Assembly (NCBI GenBank): GCA_017446585.1
Contig: JAFSQL010000016.1
Span: 57,827-121,826, forward strand
DNA: 64,000 bases
Direction of reading: 5' to 3'
Origin: Paludibacteraceae bacterium
GTDB taxonomy: Bacteria; Bacteroidota; Bacteroidia; Bacteroidales; Paludibacteraceae
Shown: one piece after another, positions 43,443 through 53,600 of the stretch
Layout of the letters: the number at the start of each line of letters is the position of its first letter
How positions within the stretch are numbered: position 1 is the first letter of the stretch
The notes under the pieces: model-generated
Databases searched by the model: none
Told to the model about the DNA's origin: nothing
What the model saw: the letters and a program-made list of their open reading frames with translations, nothing else
Translations under genes and position numbers: made by a program

Positions 43443-44603
43443 GTGACAATCGACTTCTCTTTGCAATGGTACGTTTGGATTCTTGCCGCTTTGCTTGTCG
43501 TTTGCTTCCTCATTCAACTTTTCTACTGGTGCTACTACTACGCCTCCATCCTCTACGACAATAAGAAACGACAAAAGGCGCAAATCCCTTTTGCCACCCA
43601 AACGCCACCTGTCTCGGTCATCATCTGTTCCCGTTTCGACGGTATCAACATTGAAAAGTTCCTCCCCGCTGTCCTTGAGCAGGACTATCCCTCTTTTGAG
43701 GTGATTGTCGTCAACGACGGTTCCACCTACGAGACCAACGAACTCATCAAGTCTTGGCAGAGGGTCTATCCCAATCTTTTTATAACCTATTTGCCAGAGA
43801 ACGCCCAAGTCCTCTCGCGCAAGAAACTCGACCTCACCATTGGCATCAAGGCGGCTCACAACGATTTGCTGCTCTTTGTTGATGCCGATTGTTGCCCCAT
43901 CTCCAACAATTGGATTTCTCTCATGGTGCGCAACTTCGTTGATGGTAAGGAGTTTGTGCTCGGCTACGGTGGTTATCAGTCCGCGCCGGGCTTGCTTAAC
44001 CATCTCATTACTTACGACACGTTCACTATTGCGCTTCAGTACATGGGGTTCGCCCTCCACGGCAAGCCTTACATGGGGGTTGGTCGCAATCTCGCTTACC
44101 GTCGCGAAATGTTCTTCCGCAAGAAGGGGTTTGCCTCCATCCTTCACCTCCAAGGCGGCGATGACGATCTCTTTGTCTCTATGAACGCCAATGCTGACAA
44201 CACCCGTGTTGAGTACAACCGCGACTCCAAGACGCTCTCCTTGCCCAAGACGTCTTTCCGTGAGTGGCTCTACCAGAAGCGTCGTCACCTTTCCACTTCC
44301 GTTCATTACGCGCGGTCCACGCGCTTCCTGATTGGTACCGAAGTGCTTTCTCGATTCTTCTTCTATGCCTCTGCGCTTGCCCTCTGTTTTGTGGCACCGC
44401 CTTTCTTCTTGGTTTTTGTCGCGGTCATCTACTTGTTGAGGCTCTTGACGCAACTCCTCGTGATCAATTTCACGGCTTCCGTCCTCAAAGAGCGTCATTT
44501 CTATTTGACCGTCATCGTCGCGGACATTCTCTTGCCGCTCATCTCCCTCTTCGGAATGACAGTCAATGGGTTCGCCCGCTCTTCGGTCTATAAGTGGAAG
44601 TGA
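43443..44603 (+). CDS. Family 2 glycosyltransferase, membrane-bound
   Basis: A 386-residue protein with an N-terminal membrane helix (about 9-33), a GT-A domain (VSVIICSRFDG, EVIVVNDGST, LLLFVDADC as the DxD motif, LQGGDDDLFVS, QKRRHLSTSVHY in place of the Q/RxxRW motif) and three C-terminal membrane helices. The architecture matches processive or lipid-linked sugar transferases. It starts with GTG at 43443, 48 bases after lysA. The polymer or lipid product is not evident. Confidence 0.85.
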   Translation: MTIDFSLQWYVWILAALLVVCFLIQLFYWCYYYASILYDNKKRQKAQIPFATQTPPVSVIICSRFDGINIEKFLPAVLEQDYPSFEVIVVNDGSTYETNELIKSWQRVYPNLFITYLPENAQVLSRKKLDLTIGIKAAHNDLLLFVDADCCPISNNWISLMVRNFVDGKEFVLGYGGYQSAPGLLNHLITYDTFTIALQYMGFALHGKPYMGVGRNLAYRREMFFRKKGFASILHLQGGDDDLFVSMNANADNTRVEYNRDSKTLSLPKTSFREWLYQKRRHLSTSVHYARSTRFLIGTEVLSRFFFYASALALCFVAPPFFLVFVAVIYLLRLLTQLLVINFTASVLKERHFYLTVIVADILLPLISLFGMTVNGFARSSVYKWK

Positions 44604-44605
44604 TA

Positions 44606-44625
44606 ACGTCTCCTTCCCGAGACGT
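44606..44625. terminator. Stem-loop between convergent GT2 and dusB
   Basis: A 7-bp perfect stem ACGTCTC/GAGACGT with a 6-base loop in the 37-base space between two convergent stops. No long T-run, so only a possible bidirectional terminator. Confidence 0.4.
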
Positions 44626-44640
44626 CTCTGTTGGACAAGA

Positions 44641-45612
44641 TCAATCCTTTTTCTCTTCTTGGCGTGTCGCTTCCCTTATGATGGAAACGATTTCCTCTTC
44701 ACTCGTCGAGCGCAACATTCGTATCTTTGTCTCTCTGAAGTTATAGAGTCCCTTCAGCACGGGGGTGGCTGCTAAGTGTCGCCGCGTGTGCAAGATGCCG
44801 CTCATTTCTCCTGCCTCTTTGATGTTGTCTCGAAGCAGGTTGATAATGGCTTCCGCCTTTTCACTCTCGGTCAGTGTCACGCCTTCTTTCATCTCTTTGA
44901 ATATCCACGGTGCTCCCACGGCGGCACGACCCACCATGATGCCATCCACTCCCGTCTCCGCGTAGCGTCTTTCCGCGTCTTCCTTGCTCCTTACGTCTCC
45001 GTTGCCGACAATCGGTATTTTTATCCTCGGGTTGTTCTTCACCTCTCCGATTAGGGTCCAGTCCGCTTCGCCCAAATACATCTGCGCTCTTGTCCTTCCG
45101 TGTATCGTCAGAGCGGCTATGCCGCAGTCCTGCAACTGCTCCGCCAGTTCCACGATGACTTTCCCCTCCTCATTCCAGCCGAGTCTTGTTTTCACGGTCA
45201 CGGGCAGTTTCACTGACTTTACCACTGCGCTCACTATCTTGAGCATCAGCGGAATGTCTCTTAGTAGTCCGGCCCCTGCGCCTTTCGTCGCCACTTTCTT
45301 CACGGGGCAACCGCAGTTGATGTCTATCACGTCCGGACACGCTTCTTCGGCTATCTTGGCGGCTTCCACCATCGTCTCGACATCCTTGCCGTATATCTGT
45401 ATGGCGCATGGTCGTTCGCGTGAGTCTATTTGCAATTTTCGCTCCGTTTTCTTTACGCCGCGGGTCAGGGCGTCCGCGCTCACGAACTCCGTCGTTACCA
45501 TGTCCGCTCCGTATCGTTTGCAGGCTAACCGAAACGTCCCGTCCGTCACGTCCTCCATCGGTGCTAACAGCAGCGGTCGGTCGCCCAAATCTATTTTGTC
45601 TCCTATCTTCAT
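44641..45612 (-). CDS. dusB: tRNA dihydrouridine synthase DusB
   Basis: A 323-residue FMN enzyme reducing uridine in the tRNA D-loop. LLAPMEDVTDGTFR is the family start, DINCGCPVKKVATKGAGAGLL carries the catalytic Cys, and VTVKTRLGW, LTIHGRTRAQMY and PIVGNGDVRSKEDAE bind FMN. Its ATG overlaps the MFS gene stop (ATGA), so both are translated from one mRNA. Confidence 0.93.
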   Translation of the reverse strand: MKIGDKIDLGDRPLLLAPMEDVTDGTFRLACKRYGADMVTTEFVSADALTRGVKKTERKLQIDSRERPCAIQIYGKDVETMVEAAKIAEEACPDVIDINCGCPVKKVATKGAGAGLLRDIPLMLKIVSAVVKSVKLPVTVKTRLGWNEEGKVIVELAEQLQDCGIAALTIHGRTRAQMYLGEADWTLIGEVKNNPRIKIPIVGNGDVRSKEDAERRYAETGVDGIMVGRAAVGAPWIFKEMKEGVTLTESEKAEAIINLLRDNIKEAGEMSGILHTRRHLAATPVLKGLYNFRETKIRMLRSTSEEEIVSIIREATRQEEKKD

Positions 45613-46838
45613 TGTCCTATCGATTCTCCATGCTTTCTGATTCCGTCTGTCCGTGATGTCATCCGGCTCTCATAGAAGTGTTTTCCTCTCAAGTAGTACA
45701 GTGCCACTCCGACGGCTTCCACGCCTGCTACCACAAGAAACGCTTCCGTCGTTCCCAACCTCTCCGCCACGCTGCCGCATACCAACACGCCGCTTCCGAA
45801 TCCCACGTCCCATCCTGTCAGTATGGTTGAATTGGCTGTCCCCCGCTCATTGTGGTGAGCCATGTTCACGAACATCGTCAGGAAGGCGGGATACATGTGT
45901 CCGTTCCCGAATCCAATCAGCAGTGCCGATGCGTAATATGCCCACACGTTATCCACGCTGACGAACAACACATACCCGATCAGGGCTACCAAGGCTCCTC
46001 CTCCGGCGTTCCTCGCCACGTGTCCGTGGCTTAATCCTCTTGCTCCTAACAGTCGTGCGCTGATTAGTCCCAAGGCGAGCAGGGCGAAGTAACTTCCCGT
46101 CGCGTCCTCCATGCCATACCTCTCGCGAGTGAAGATGGCAATGTAGTTGCTCAACGCGCCGAAACAAAAACCATATATCCCGACGTTTATCGCCAACAGC
46201 CATGCCCTTGTGAGGAAGAATCTGTCGAACGAGAGCGGTTTCTTTCCTTCCGCTTTCCCCATCGTCCGTTTATGACTTTGGGGGTGTTTTATGTTGCTTG
46301 CGAAAACCAAACCTAACAGTGCGAGTCCTATGGCGACACCGAACAGTATCTCGAAACTCTTTGTCCAATGGTACAGGAACAATCCCATTGACGGTCCAAG
46401 CGCCATGCCTACGTTCGTACTCAAACCGTAATACCCGATGCCTTCTCCTCGTCTTGACGATGACACGACGTCTATGGCCATCGTGCTGTTTGCCACGGTC
46501 ATCGCCCCGTAGGGCGCGCCATGCAACGTGCGGACTATGGCGAATGCCAACAACGTCCCGGCGATGAAGTACCCGACATACACCGCCGCGAACACGCCAA
46601 TGAACAGCATCATCACTTTTTTCCGGTCAAAGGTGTCTGTGATATATCCGCTCATGGGTCGAGAGAGTAGGGCGGCTATCGAAAAACCTGCCAACACCAT
46701 CCCGACGGTTTCTTTCGTGGCGTCGTGGCAGTCCGTCAAATACAACGGCAGCAGTGGCATTAACAGGTAGAACGACAAGTACGTCATCGTGCTTGCCGCC
46801 ATTGCCAAACAGTAATTCCTGTTCCAAAGACGTTCCAC
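45609..46838 (-). CDS. MFS-type efflux transporter
   Basis: About 409 residues with twelve predicted membrane helices. The MFS loop motif appears as SRPMSGYITDTFDRKKVMML between helices 2 and 3. The family is drug/metabolite:H+ antiporters; the substrate is unknown. The start is set at GTG 46838 because a TAnnTTTG box at 46889-46896 falls just inside the longer ORF (ATG 46901), whose first 21 residues look unlike protein. Coupled to dusB. Confidence 0.85.
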   Translation of the reverse strand: MERLWNRNYCLAMAASTMTYLSFYLLMPLLPLYLTDCHDATKETVGMVLAGFSIAALLSRPMSGYITDTFDRKKVMMLFIGVFAAVYVGYFIAGTLLAFAIVRTLHGAPYGAMTVANSTMAIDVVSSSRRGEGIGYYGLSTNVGMALGPSMGLFLYHWTKSFEILFGVAIGLALLGLVFASNIKHPQSHKRTMGKAEGKKPLSFDRFFLTRAWLLAINVGIYGFCFGALSNYIAIFTRERYGMEDATGSYFALLALGLISARLLGARGLSHGHVARNAGGGALVALIGYVLFVSVDNVWAYYASALLIGFGNGHMYPAFLTMFVNMAHHNERGTANSTILTGWDVGFGSGVLVCGSVAERLGTTEAFLVVAGVEAVGVALYYLRGKHFYESRMTSRTDGIRKHGESIGQ

Positions 46839-46888
46839 CTTGCTATTTATAAGGGAAAATGATAATCTACTTTTTCTTAATTTCGCGG

Positions 46889-46896
46889 CAAAGTTA
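46889..46896 (-). promoter_or_regulatory. Probable promoter -7 box for the MFS-dusB unit
   Basis: The minus strand reads TAACTTTG followed by C, an exact TAnnTTTG match, 50 bases upstream of the presumed GTG start. Confidence 0.5.
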
Positions 46897-46935
46897 ATCA
46901 TTTGTTACCTTCCCAATTCTTCCCCTCCGACTCTC

Positions 46936-46970
46936 CATTGTTCATTATTCATTTTTCATTGTTCATTAAT
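46936..46970 (+). repeat. 7-bp repeat array, five units, abutting the CDF start codon
   Basis: CATTGTT, CATTATT, CATTTTT, CATTGTT, CATTAAT without gaps, ending one base before the ATG at 46972. This is the most regular array in the window. Confidence 0.7.
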
Positions 46971-46971
46971 T

Positions 46972-47868
46972 ATGGGTCACCACCATCATCACCATCATGT
47001 AGAGTCCATCGGAACGGTTTTCATCGTCGGCATTGTCCTCAATGCGCTCTACATTATTCTTGAAGCGGGGGTTGGCTTCTATACCGACTCCCTCGGCTTG
47101 CTCTCCGACGCGGGTCATAATCTCAGCGATGTCTTTTCCCTTCTCCTCGCTTTCGCGGGGGTCAAATTGGCGTCCGTTGCTGTTTCCAAACACTTTACCT
47201 ATGGCTACCGACGCAGCACCATACTCATTTCGCTCCTCAATGCCGTCATCCTCCTTGTCGCTGTCGGCGCCATTGTCATCGAGGCCATCCATGACCTTTC
47301 CCATCCCTCTGCCATCAATGGTGCTGCCGTCTCTGTCACTGCCACTGTCGGCATACTCGTCAATGGGCTCACGGCTTTCCTTCTCATGCGGGGGCAGAAG
47401 AACGATTTGAATGTCCGTGGTGCCTTCCTCCACATGCTGGCTGACACGCTTGTCTCCGTTGGTGTTGTGGTCGCTGGACTTGTCATCTATTTTACCGACT
47501 TCTACCTCATTGACCCCATCATTTCGCTCGTCGTGGCGGTCGTCATCCTTGTCGCTGCGCTCCGCTTGCTTTCTGATTCCCTGCGTCTCTCCCTTGATGG
47601 TATCCCGGAGGGCATTGATTTCGACCGTGTGCAGGCACTCATGACCGACGTCCCTCACGTTCTTTCCGTCCACCATCTCCATGTCTGGGCGCTCTCCACC
47701 ACGCTCAACGCGCTCACTGCGCATGTTGTCATCGACTCCCATGACCATTCCGAACAGGTTCTCTCCGCCCTCAAACATCGCCTCGCCGACTACGGCATTG
47801 CCCACACCACGCTCCAACTCGAACTCCGTGACAGTGATTGCCACGAATCCGAAGTTTTGCAGGCTTAA
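46972..47868 (+). CDS. Cation diffusion facilitator (zinc-type) exporter
   Basis: A 298-residue protein with six membrane helices and a cytoplasmic C-terminal ferredoxin-like domain (HHLHVWALSTTLNALTAHVV). The metal sites are clear: SDAGHNLSD in helix 2 and HMLADTLVSVG in helix 5, the HxxxD pairs that bind zinc or cobalt. The N-terminus is unusual: MG followed by seven His, presumably a metal-collecting tail. The ATG at 46972 directly follows a heptamer array. Divergent from the MFS gene. Confidence 0.9.
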   Translation: MGHHHHHHHVESIGTVFIVGIVLNALYIILEAGVGFYTDSLGLLSDAGHNLSDVFSLLLAFAGVKLASVAVSKHFTYGYRRSTILISLLNAVILLVAVGAIVIEAIHDLSHPSAINGAAVSVTATVGILVNGLTAFLLMRGQKNDLNVRGAFLHMLADTLVSVGVVVAGLVIYFTDFYLIDPIISLVVAVVILVAALRLLSDSLRLSLDGIPEGIDFDRVQALMTDVPHVLSVHHLHVWALSTTLNALTAHVVIDSHDHSEQVLSALKHRLADYGIAHTTLQLELRDSDCHESEVLQA

Positions 47869-47882
47869 TCTCTTTTTTTGCG

Positions 47883-48572
47883 ATGAACCTCCAACCCATA
47901 GCGCGCATACAATCTCCTTTTCATGAAAAGTTCGGAACGCCGCGCCAGCCATCGCTCGTCCCTTCCGTCCGTGCCACCATCGTCTTCGAACCGCCCTTCC
48001 GTGACCCCGCTTTCGTCCGCGGGCTTTCCGATTTTGAATACATCTGGTTGTTATTCTCTTTCTCTCTCAACCGCCCTGTCTCCCCTCGACCTACGGTCCG
48101 ACCGCCACGCCTCGGTGGTAATGAGAGGGTAGGGGTCTTTGCCACTCGTTCGCCTTACCGACCCAACCCCATTGGCTTGTCGTCGGTCCGTCTCGTCGAT
48201 GTGGATTATACCTCCTCTTCCGGTCCGCTTCTCCATATCGCTGGCGTTGACCTTGTCAATGACACGCCCATATTCGACATCAAGCCTTATCTCCCTTACT
48301 CCGACTCTCATCCCGATGCCAAGACGGGGTTCCCGTCCACCCATGCTCGCCACACCCTCACGGTTGACACAACTGCCTGTCCTCAAGCGTGGTGCAAAGT
48401 GCCCGCTCCCTTGCGTGACTCCCTACTTCAACTCCTTTCTGCCGACCCGCGCCCGGCTTACCAAGATGACCCTTCACGCGTCTACAAACTCTCCTTTGCC
48501 AATCTCGATGTCCATTTCTCCGTCCGTTCCCTCACGCTCACCGTTCTTGATGTGATTGTTCATGACTCATGA
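47883..48572 (+). CDS. trmO: tRNA t6A37 N6-methyltransferase TrmO
   Basis: A 229-residue TsaA/YaeB-family protein. ATRSPYRPNPIGLSSVRL and DTPIFDIKPYLPYSDSH are the SAM-binding signature of TrmO, which N6-methylates t6A to m6t6A at position 37 of threonine tRNAs. The substrate base is produced by the TsaD pathway (tsaD is at 23.5 kb). It follows the CDF gene by 14 bases. Its stop lies inside a 7-bp stem (48568-48589). Confidence 0.92.
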   Translation: MNLQPIARIQSPFHEKFGTPRQPSLVPSVRATIVFEPPFRDPAFVRGLSDFEYIWLLFSFSLNRPVSPRPTVRPPRLGGNERVGVFATRSPYRPNPIGLSSVRLVDVDYTSSSGPLLHIAGVDLVNDTPIFDIKPYLPYSDSHPDAKTGFPSTHARHTLTVDTTACPQAWCKVPAPLRDSLLQLLSADPRPAYQDDPSRVYKLSFANLDVHFSVRSLTLTVLDVIVHDS

Positions 48573-48667
48573 TGCTCTTTTTCATCATGCGTTGTTGCGT
48601 TCCTGTTTTAAGTTTCCTTTTCACGCTTTTTATGAAGTGTTAAATCTTAGAAAGTTTAACGCTTATT

Positions 48668-48699
48668 TTTGTTTTTTTTACAAATCCTTTATAATTTTG
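48668..48699 (+). promoter_or_regulatory. Complete Bacteroidota-type promoter (TTTG-N20-TAnnTTTG)
   Basis: TTTG at 48668-48671, 20-base spacer, TAATTTTG at 48692-48699. Both elements and the spacing fit the Bacteroidota sigma-ABfr consensus. The transcript would start near 48705 with a leader of about 95 bases before the ATG at 48801. The remaining intergenic sequence from 48573 is AT-rich without a gene. Confidence 0.65.
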
Positions 48700-48800
48700 A
48701 GCCGTCGTAATGTGTATCGTGTATAGTTAGGTGCTTTTCACTACTGCTTTTGACGCACTTTCCGACAATGTTAAACGGACTAAAAACACAATATAATACT

Positions 48801-50648
48801 ATGAAAATAACAACCCGTGCTGTCAAGACGCTCTTGCTCTCTTTGACGGCTCTTGCGACAACAATGGTCACCAATGCCCAATCCAAGGATATTATGTTGT
48901 ATTCTACGGATTTTACGGATTGGACGGCTCAGGTGATGACAGGTTCTTCTGATGTCCTCAATCAGAAAGGTTTTTCTTATGCGGCGAAACCAGGTGTTTA
49001 TCCTACCGAATCAACCTCATGTGGTGATGTTGGCTTTATTGCGTCAACCAACTCTACCAATACGTTAACCTTCCCTCCCTTCACTTTTGTTAGCGGAGGT
49101 GTCGTAGTGATGGAATTATGTGTCAACAAGAACGGGCGTACCCTTACTCTGTCAGGTTCTGGAGCGTCTGGCATCACCGCTTCTGTTCCAGAATCACCTA
49201 CGGCTTCAAAGGCGTCGGACGAAGAGCAGGTTTCGGGTGCTCAGGTCAAGACGGGTAAGGACTATGGAAAATATGTGGTGGAATATGCGTTCTCCGGTGC
49301 TGGTGACATTCAATTGTCTTTGGCTACAAATGCCAAGAAAGGTGAAGTGGACATTTCTAAGATAACGGTTTACTCCAGCGTTGGAACTACCCCTTACGTC
49401 TCTTCTCCAGACTATCCTGATGCCAAAGTCGACGGTTCTGGCACATCTAATGGCTTGAAGATTCAAGGTGAAATTGGCGGTAGCCAAGTTAGCGGCAACG
49501 TCACAATCAAGGGCTATAACCTTACAAGCGACGTGACTTTCTCTGTCGTTGGAAAAGATGCGGCTAAATTTTCTTTGGGTGCGACTTCAATGTCAGCGGC
49601 AGACGCTATGGCGGGAACGAATTCTGTCGCCGTTAATTTTACTCCTTCCGTCAAGGCGGGTAATGCGGTCGCCATGCTCAAGATTTCTTCGGCAACAAAT
49701 GATTATTATGTGAATCTGATTGGAGCCACGGGTAGCGGAACACCTCAAATCGTGGCTTCCACATCTTTGCTCAACTTTTGGGCTTCTTTGATTGCTACCA
49801 CTACACAGGATCTCAGTGTTTCTGGTCTGAATCTCACGGGTCCTGTGACGGCAACATTGGAAGGTGCTGGCGCGAGCCGATTCTCTTTGTCTTCTTCTGA
49901 GATTAGTCTTGCTGAAGCGACAAAAGGAACCTCTTTGCAAATCACGTTCACGGGTGATATACAAGAAGGCGAAGTCCCTGCGAACTTGGTGTTGAGTTCT
50001 CCTGGGGCTCCAAGTGTGACGGTTCCGCTTAATGGTGTTACGAGTCTCTTGCGTCCGGTGATGTATCCTTTGACGTTTGATGTGGACCCTTCCGGTACTG
50101 CCTATGTTGAGACAAACCCTGGAGGAACCCTGTTCAAGGTTGGAACGCAAGTGACGGTTACTGTTACCTTGGAGAAAGAGTACAAAATTGCGAGATGGCA
50201 AGATGCCAGCGGTAATACGAGGTCTTCTCGTGTATTCGTTGTCAGCGAGTCAAAGAATACAATGTCCGGCGATCCAATCACGGTGTTTACCGAAAAAGGA
50301 CAACAGCAAGAGGGTGGTGATGAACCTGTGGATGTGAAAGGACTTGTCGCTTTGGAGGCAACCAACATTTCTAACAATAGCATGACGGTCAATTGGACTG
50401 CGCAAGACGGCAACACCACAGGTTACGATGTTACGGTCATGGATGCTAATGGCAACACGGTTCAGACGAAACACGTAGAATCAACGGCAACTTCTGTCGA
50501 TATTACCGGTTTGGACGAGAATACTCCTTACTATTATACCGTGACAGGCACTGGAACTCAAGGTACGGTAACTACTGACAAGGTTGGCGGTTTCAGAACC
50601 TCATCGTCCGCAGCCAAGATTTGTGGAAGTGATGACTATAATGACTAA
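48801..50648 (+). CDS. Secreted multidomain protein with C-terminal fibronectin type III
   Basis: A 615-residue protein with signal peptide (LATTMVTNAQ). Order of parts: an N-terminal beta-sandwich (about 25-200, DFTDWTAQVMTGSSD), two similar domains of about 100 residues resembling DUF1573/choice-of-anchor modules (NVTIKGYNLTSDVTFSV; DLSVSGLNLTGPVTATL), an InlB-like repeat (VTVTLEKEYKIARWQDASG) and an FN3 domain (SMTVNWTAQDGNTTGYDV). It ends CGSDDYND with no T9SS sorting domain. It lies 38 bases before a T9SS cargo gene, suggesting joint expression. Confidence 0.75.
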   Translation: MKITTRAVKTLLLSLTALATTMVTNAQSKDIMLYSTDFTDWTAQVMTGSSDVLNQKGFSYAAKPGVYPTESTSCGDVGFIASTNSTNTLTFPPFTFVSGGVVVMELCVNKNGRTLTLSGSGASGITASVPESPTASKASDEEQVSGAQVKTGKDYGKYVVEYAFSGAGDIQLSLATNAKKGEVDISKITVYSSVGTTPYVSSPDYPDAKVDGSGTSNGLKIQGEIGGSQVSGNVTIKGYNLTSDVTFSVVGKDAAKFSLGATSMSAADAMAGTNSVAVNFTPSVKAGNAVAMLKISSATNDYYVNLIGATGSGTPQIVASTSLLNFWASLIATTTQDLSVSGLNLTGPVTATLEGAGASRFSLSSSEISLAEATKGTSLQITFTGDIQEGEVPANLVLSSPGAPSVTVPLNGVTSLLRPVMYPLTFDVDPSGTAYVETNPGGTLFKVGTQVTVTVTLEKEYKIARWQDASGNTRSSRVFVVSESKNTMSGDPITVFTEKGQQQEGGDEPVDVKGLVALEATNISNNSMTVNWTAQDGNTTGYDVTVMDANGNTVQTKHVESTATSVDITGLDENTPYYYTVTGTGTQGTVTTDKVGGFRTSSSAAKICGSDDYND

Positions 50649-50686
50649 CCTTTTTGTTGACACGGCAAATGAAAAACACTAAATAT

Positions 50687-53600
50687 ATGAAAAAGAATGC
50701 TATACTAAAATCAGGATTGGCATTGCTAATGTCCGCGACTTGTTTTAGTGCGAGTGCCCAACTTGTTGAACAAACTTATATGGGCTATAGTGGAAACTAT
50801 GATGTAAAAATGGTTTCCGCGCCCGGTTTGCAACCGGCATGGATAAGCGCGACGTCTCCTATGACCGTCGTAAGCATAATGACCAACGAGGAAATGTTTG
50901 CTGCGGGCGATGATAACGCATTGAACAACCGTTTCGATTGGAAGTTTACTGGCAAGGCGGCTCAGGCGGCTTTGGCCCCTGCGGGAGCCACAGGTATTTC
51001 GCAAGTTTATGCCGACTGCGACGATGATATGTCCACGTTCCAATCTTCGGCGGCGTTCCTTGATTTTGGTAACAATATGGGTTGTACCACAGTCAAGGCC
51101 GCTTACTTGTATTGGACGGGTACAAAAGGCAATGAGACCTATGCCCCATATCCTGGCACGACGACGATGAAGTCCTATGCGGGTGGTGCGGTCGGAAACA
51201 TGACTGATTTCAACAAGGTTAAGTTCATGGCTCCCGGCATGAATGGCTATGTTGACATCACTGCTGACCGAAACGTCACGCCTTCTGGCGACAGTTATGT
51301 TTGCATGGCTGACGTGACCAAATATGTCGAAAATAGAACAGGTGGTGTTTATTGGGTCGCGAACCTCAAGAGTGGCGCGGAGAAGGGTTCTGGCGGTGCT
51401 CGTGCTGGTTGGAGCCTGATTGTGATTTACAGTTATCCTAACTGCCCTCAACGTGTGATTAAATTCTGGGATCAAAACGGAAACACCAACGGTGCGGGAA
51501 ATGGAACGACAATCAACTTTAACTTCAAGGAAGGTGAGGTTCCTGCTTCTGGCAACTCCGTTTCTTACCTCGGATTCATAGGTCTTGATGGTGAAGATAC
51601 CGCTCCGCTTATCATGGATAATATTGACTTGGAGGGTACGGAAACACAAGAGCAAATAACCGCGAAATCAAAAGTTATCGCTGAAAAGAACAAGGTCGTA
51701 TTTAATGGTGGAAATGGCAACAAAGACATTCAACCATTCATAACAGATCAGGCTCCTGTCCATGCTTGCAATGAAAAAGCGGTCTGTGGCGATGCCATTT
51801 ATTCCGGATTCGTATCAAGCCAAATCACAACCTACGATCCTGAAAATGGACTGAATGGTAATCAAATAACCCGTCTTCCGAACAATATCATTACGCTCGG
51901 TTATGATGCGCACCATGTCAAGTTACCTACGGGAAGCATGGCTGGCGGCGCGAAGTCCGCGTCTGCAAAAATGCCGGATGAGCAAAATGGTAACTATATG
52001 CTCGTCATGGCATATATGGCAATCGAGACGCAACAAGCCATTCTTCTCCTCGACAAGAAGAGTGTTGAGACCTCAACTAAGCCTGACGGAGAGGTAACTT
52101 ACGAACTGACGGTTAAGAACATTGGAACAAAGGCTTCTATTGGTTCTTCTACCATCTTGGATACCTTGGACAAGACTTTGGACTTCGTGACCGGAAGTGT
52201 CAAGTTCTTTGACAAGAACGGGGCGGAAATCTCAACGGGTACGTTCAATGTCATCAACCAAGGCGAGGATGAGAACGAAGTCTTGACGTTCACCGTTCCT
52301 TCCATTGCTGCTGGTGACGGCACCAATGCCAATGATTGGATAACGATTCAGTTCAAGGCGAAGGTCAAAGGATTGGACCGCACCGACATTTGGGCATACG
52401 GATGTAACCGACAAGTGAAAAACAAGGCTGTTGTCATCTATAAGAACGATGCGGGCGAAAATGTCAGAACCGGAAGCAACTCTTCCGGCGGTTGTGATGG
52501 CGAAAGCATCTATTTCTATACGCCAGTTGTCGATGAAGACTTGGAAAAGAGTTACAAGGCTTCGCACCACGACACGCTTGATTTGTCACAGGAACCAAAT
52601 GCGGGTACCATGAAGGTGCTACCGACTTTGAGAGGAAGACTTCAAACGCACTTGAACGATTTGGGATTAACCATTGATGCGAACATGTTCACCTTCTTTG
52701 AGGAAGAAACGGGACTTGAGGTTTCTTCAACCGCTGTGTTTGATGTCAATAAGGGTAATATTGATTATATCGCTTCTGCTGATCTCGGTGGTGGTTGCGA
52801 GGAAATGTTCTACTTCAATGTGAAGGTGACCAAACGTCCTGCCATTGAGGTGATAGAGGAAATCGAAAGCGAGCATATCGCTGGTCAGACCACTTACAAA
52901 GGGCGCAATGATGCCAAAATAGAAATTCGCGCGTACAACGGTAATGCTCCATATTCCTTGAAGGTTTATGACGAGTCCAACAATGTTGTCTATGCGGCGG
53001 GTTCAGCGTTGAGCGACTATTTGTTCCTCGCGTCCGGTCTGAAACCTGGCATTTACACGGCGCAAGTCACGGATGCCAAGGGTTTCTCCGTTTCCGCTTC
53101 TAATCTGAAGGTGGTTGATCCTGTTGATATGGTGGTATCTATTTCCGGCGTCTCTTCGTTGTGCAAACATCTGCCTTTGAATTTGTCTGCCGAAGTGACA
53201 GGACGTGACCCGAACACGTTGCAATATGTATGGCGCAAGGATGGTGTGGATGTAAGTACCAGCAGCACTTATACGGAAGGTTCCTTCCAAGAGAGTGCGA
53301 CCTACACCCTCTACGTCTGTGACGGTCATGGTCAAGAGGAGGCGACACGCTCCGTGGCGGCTGTCCCAACTCCTACCATCGAGGTTATCCCTGCCGATTC
53401 CGGTTGCGATGCCTTCTACTTGCCTGAGTCTTACAGTGCGGTCTATGACGCCTGGGTGGCTAACCAAGATTATCCTGACAGCATCATTGGCATTTTCGCC
53501 GCTCGCGAAGTGTCAGGTGACCCAAGCCTCTCCGCGTCTCACATCAAGATGACCTACTTCGACGACAAGGGTCGCCAAATCACGGGTGGAAAGACTTCTG

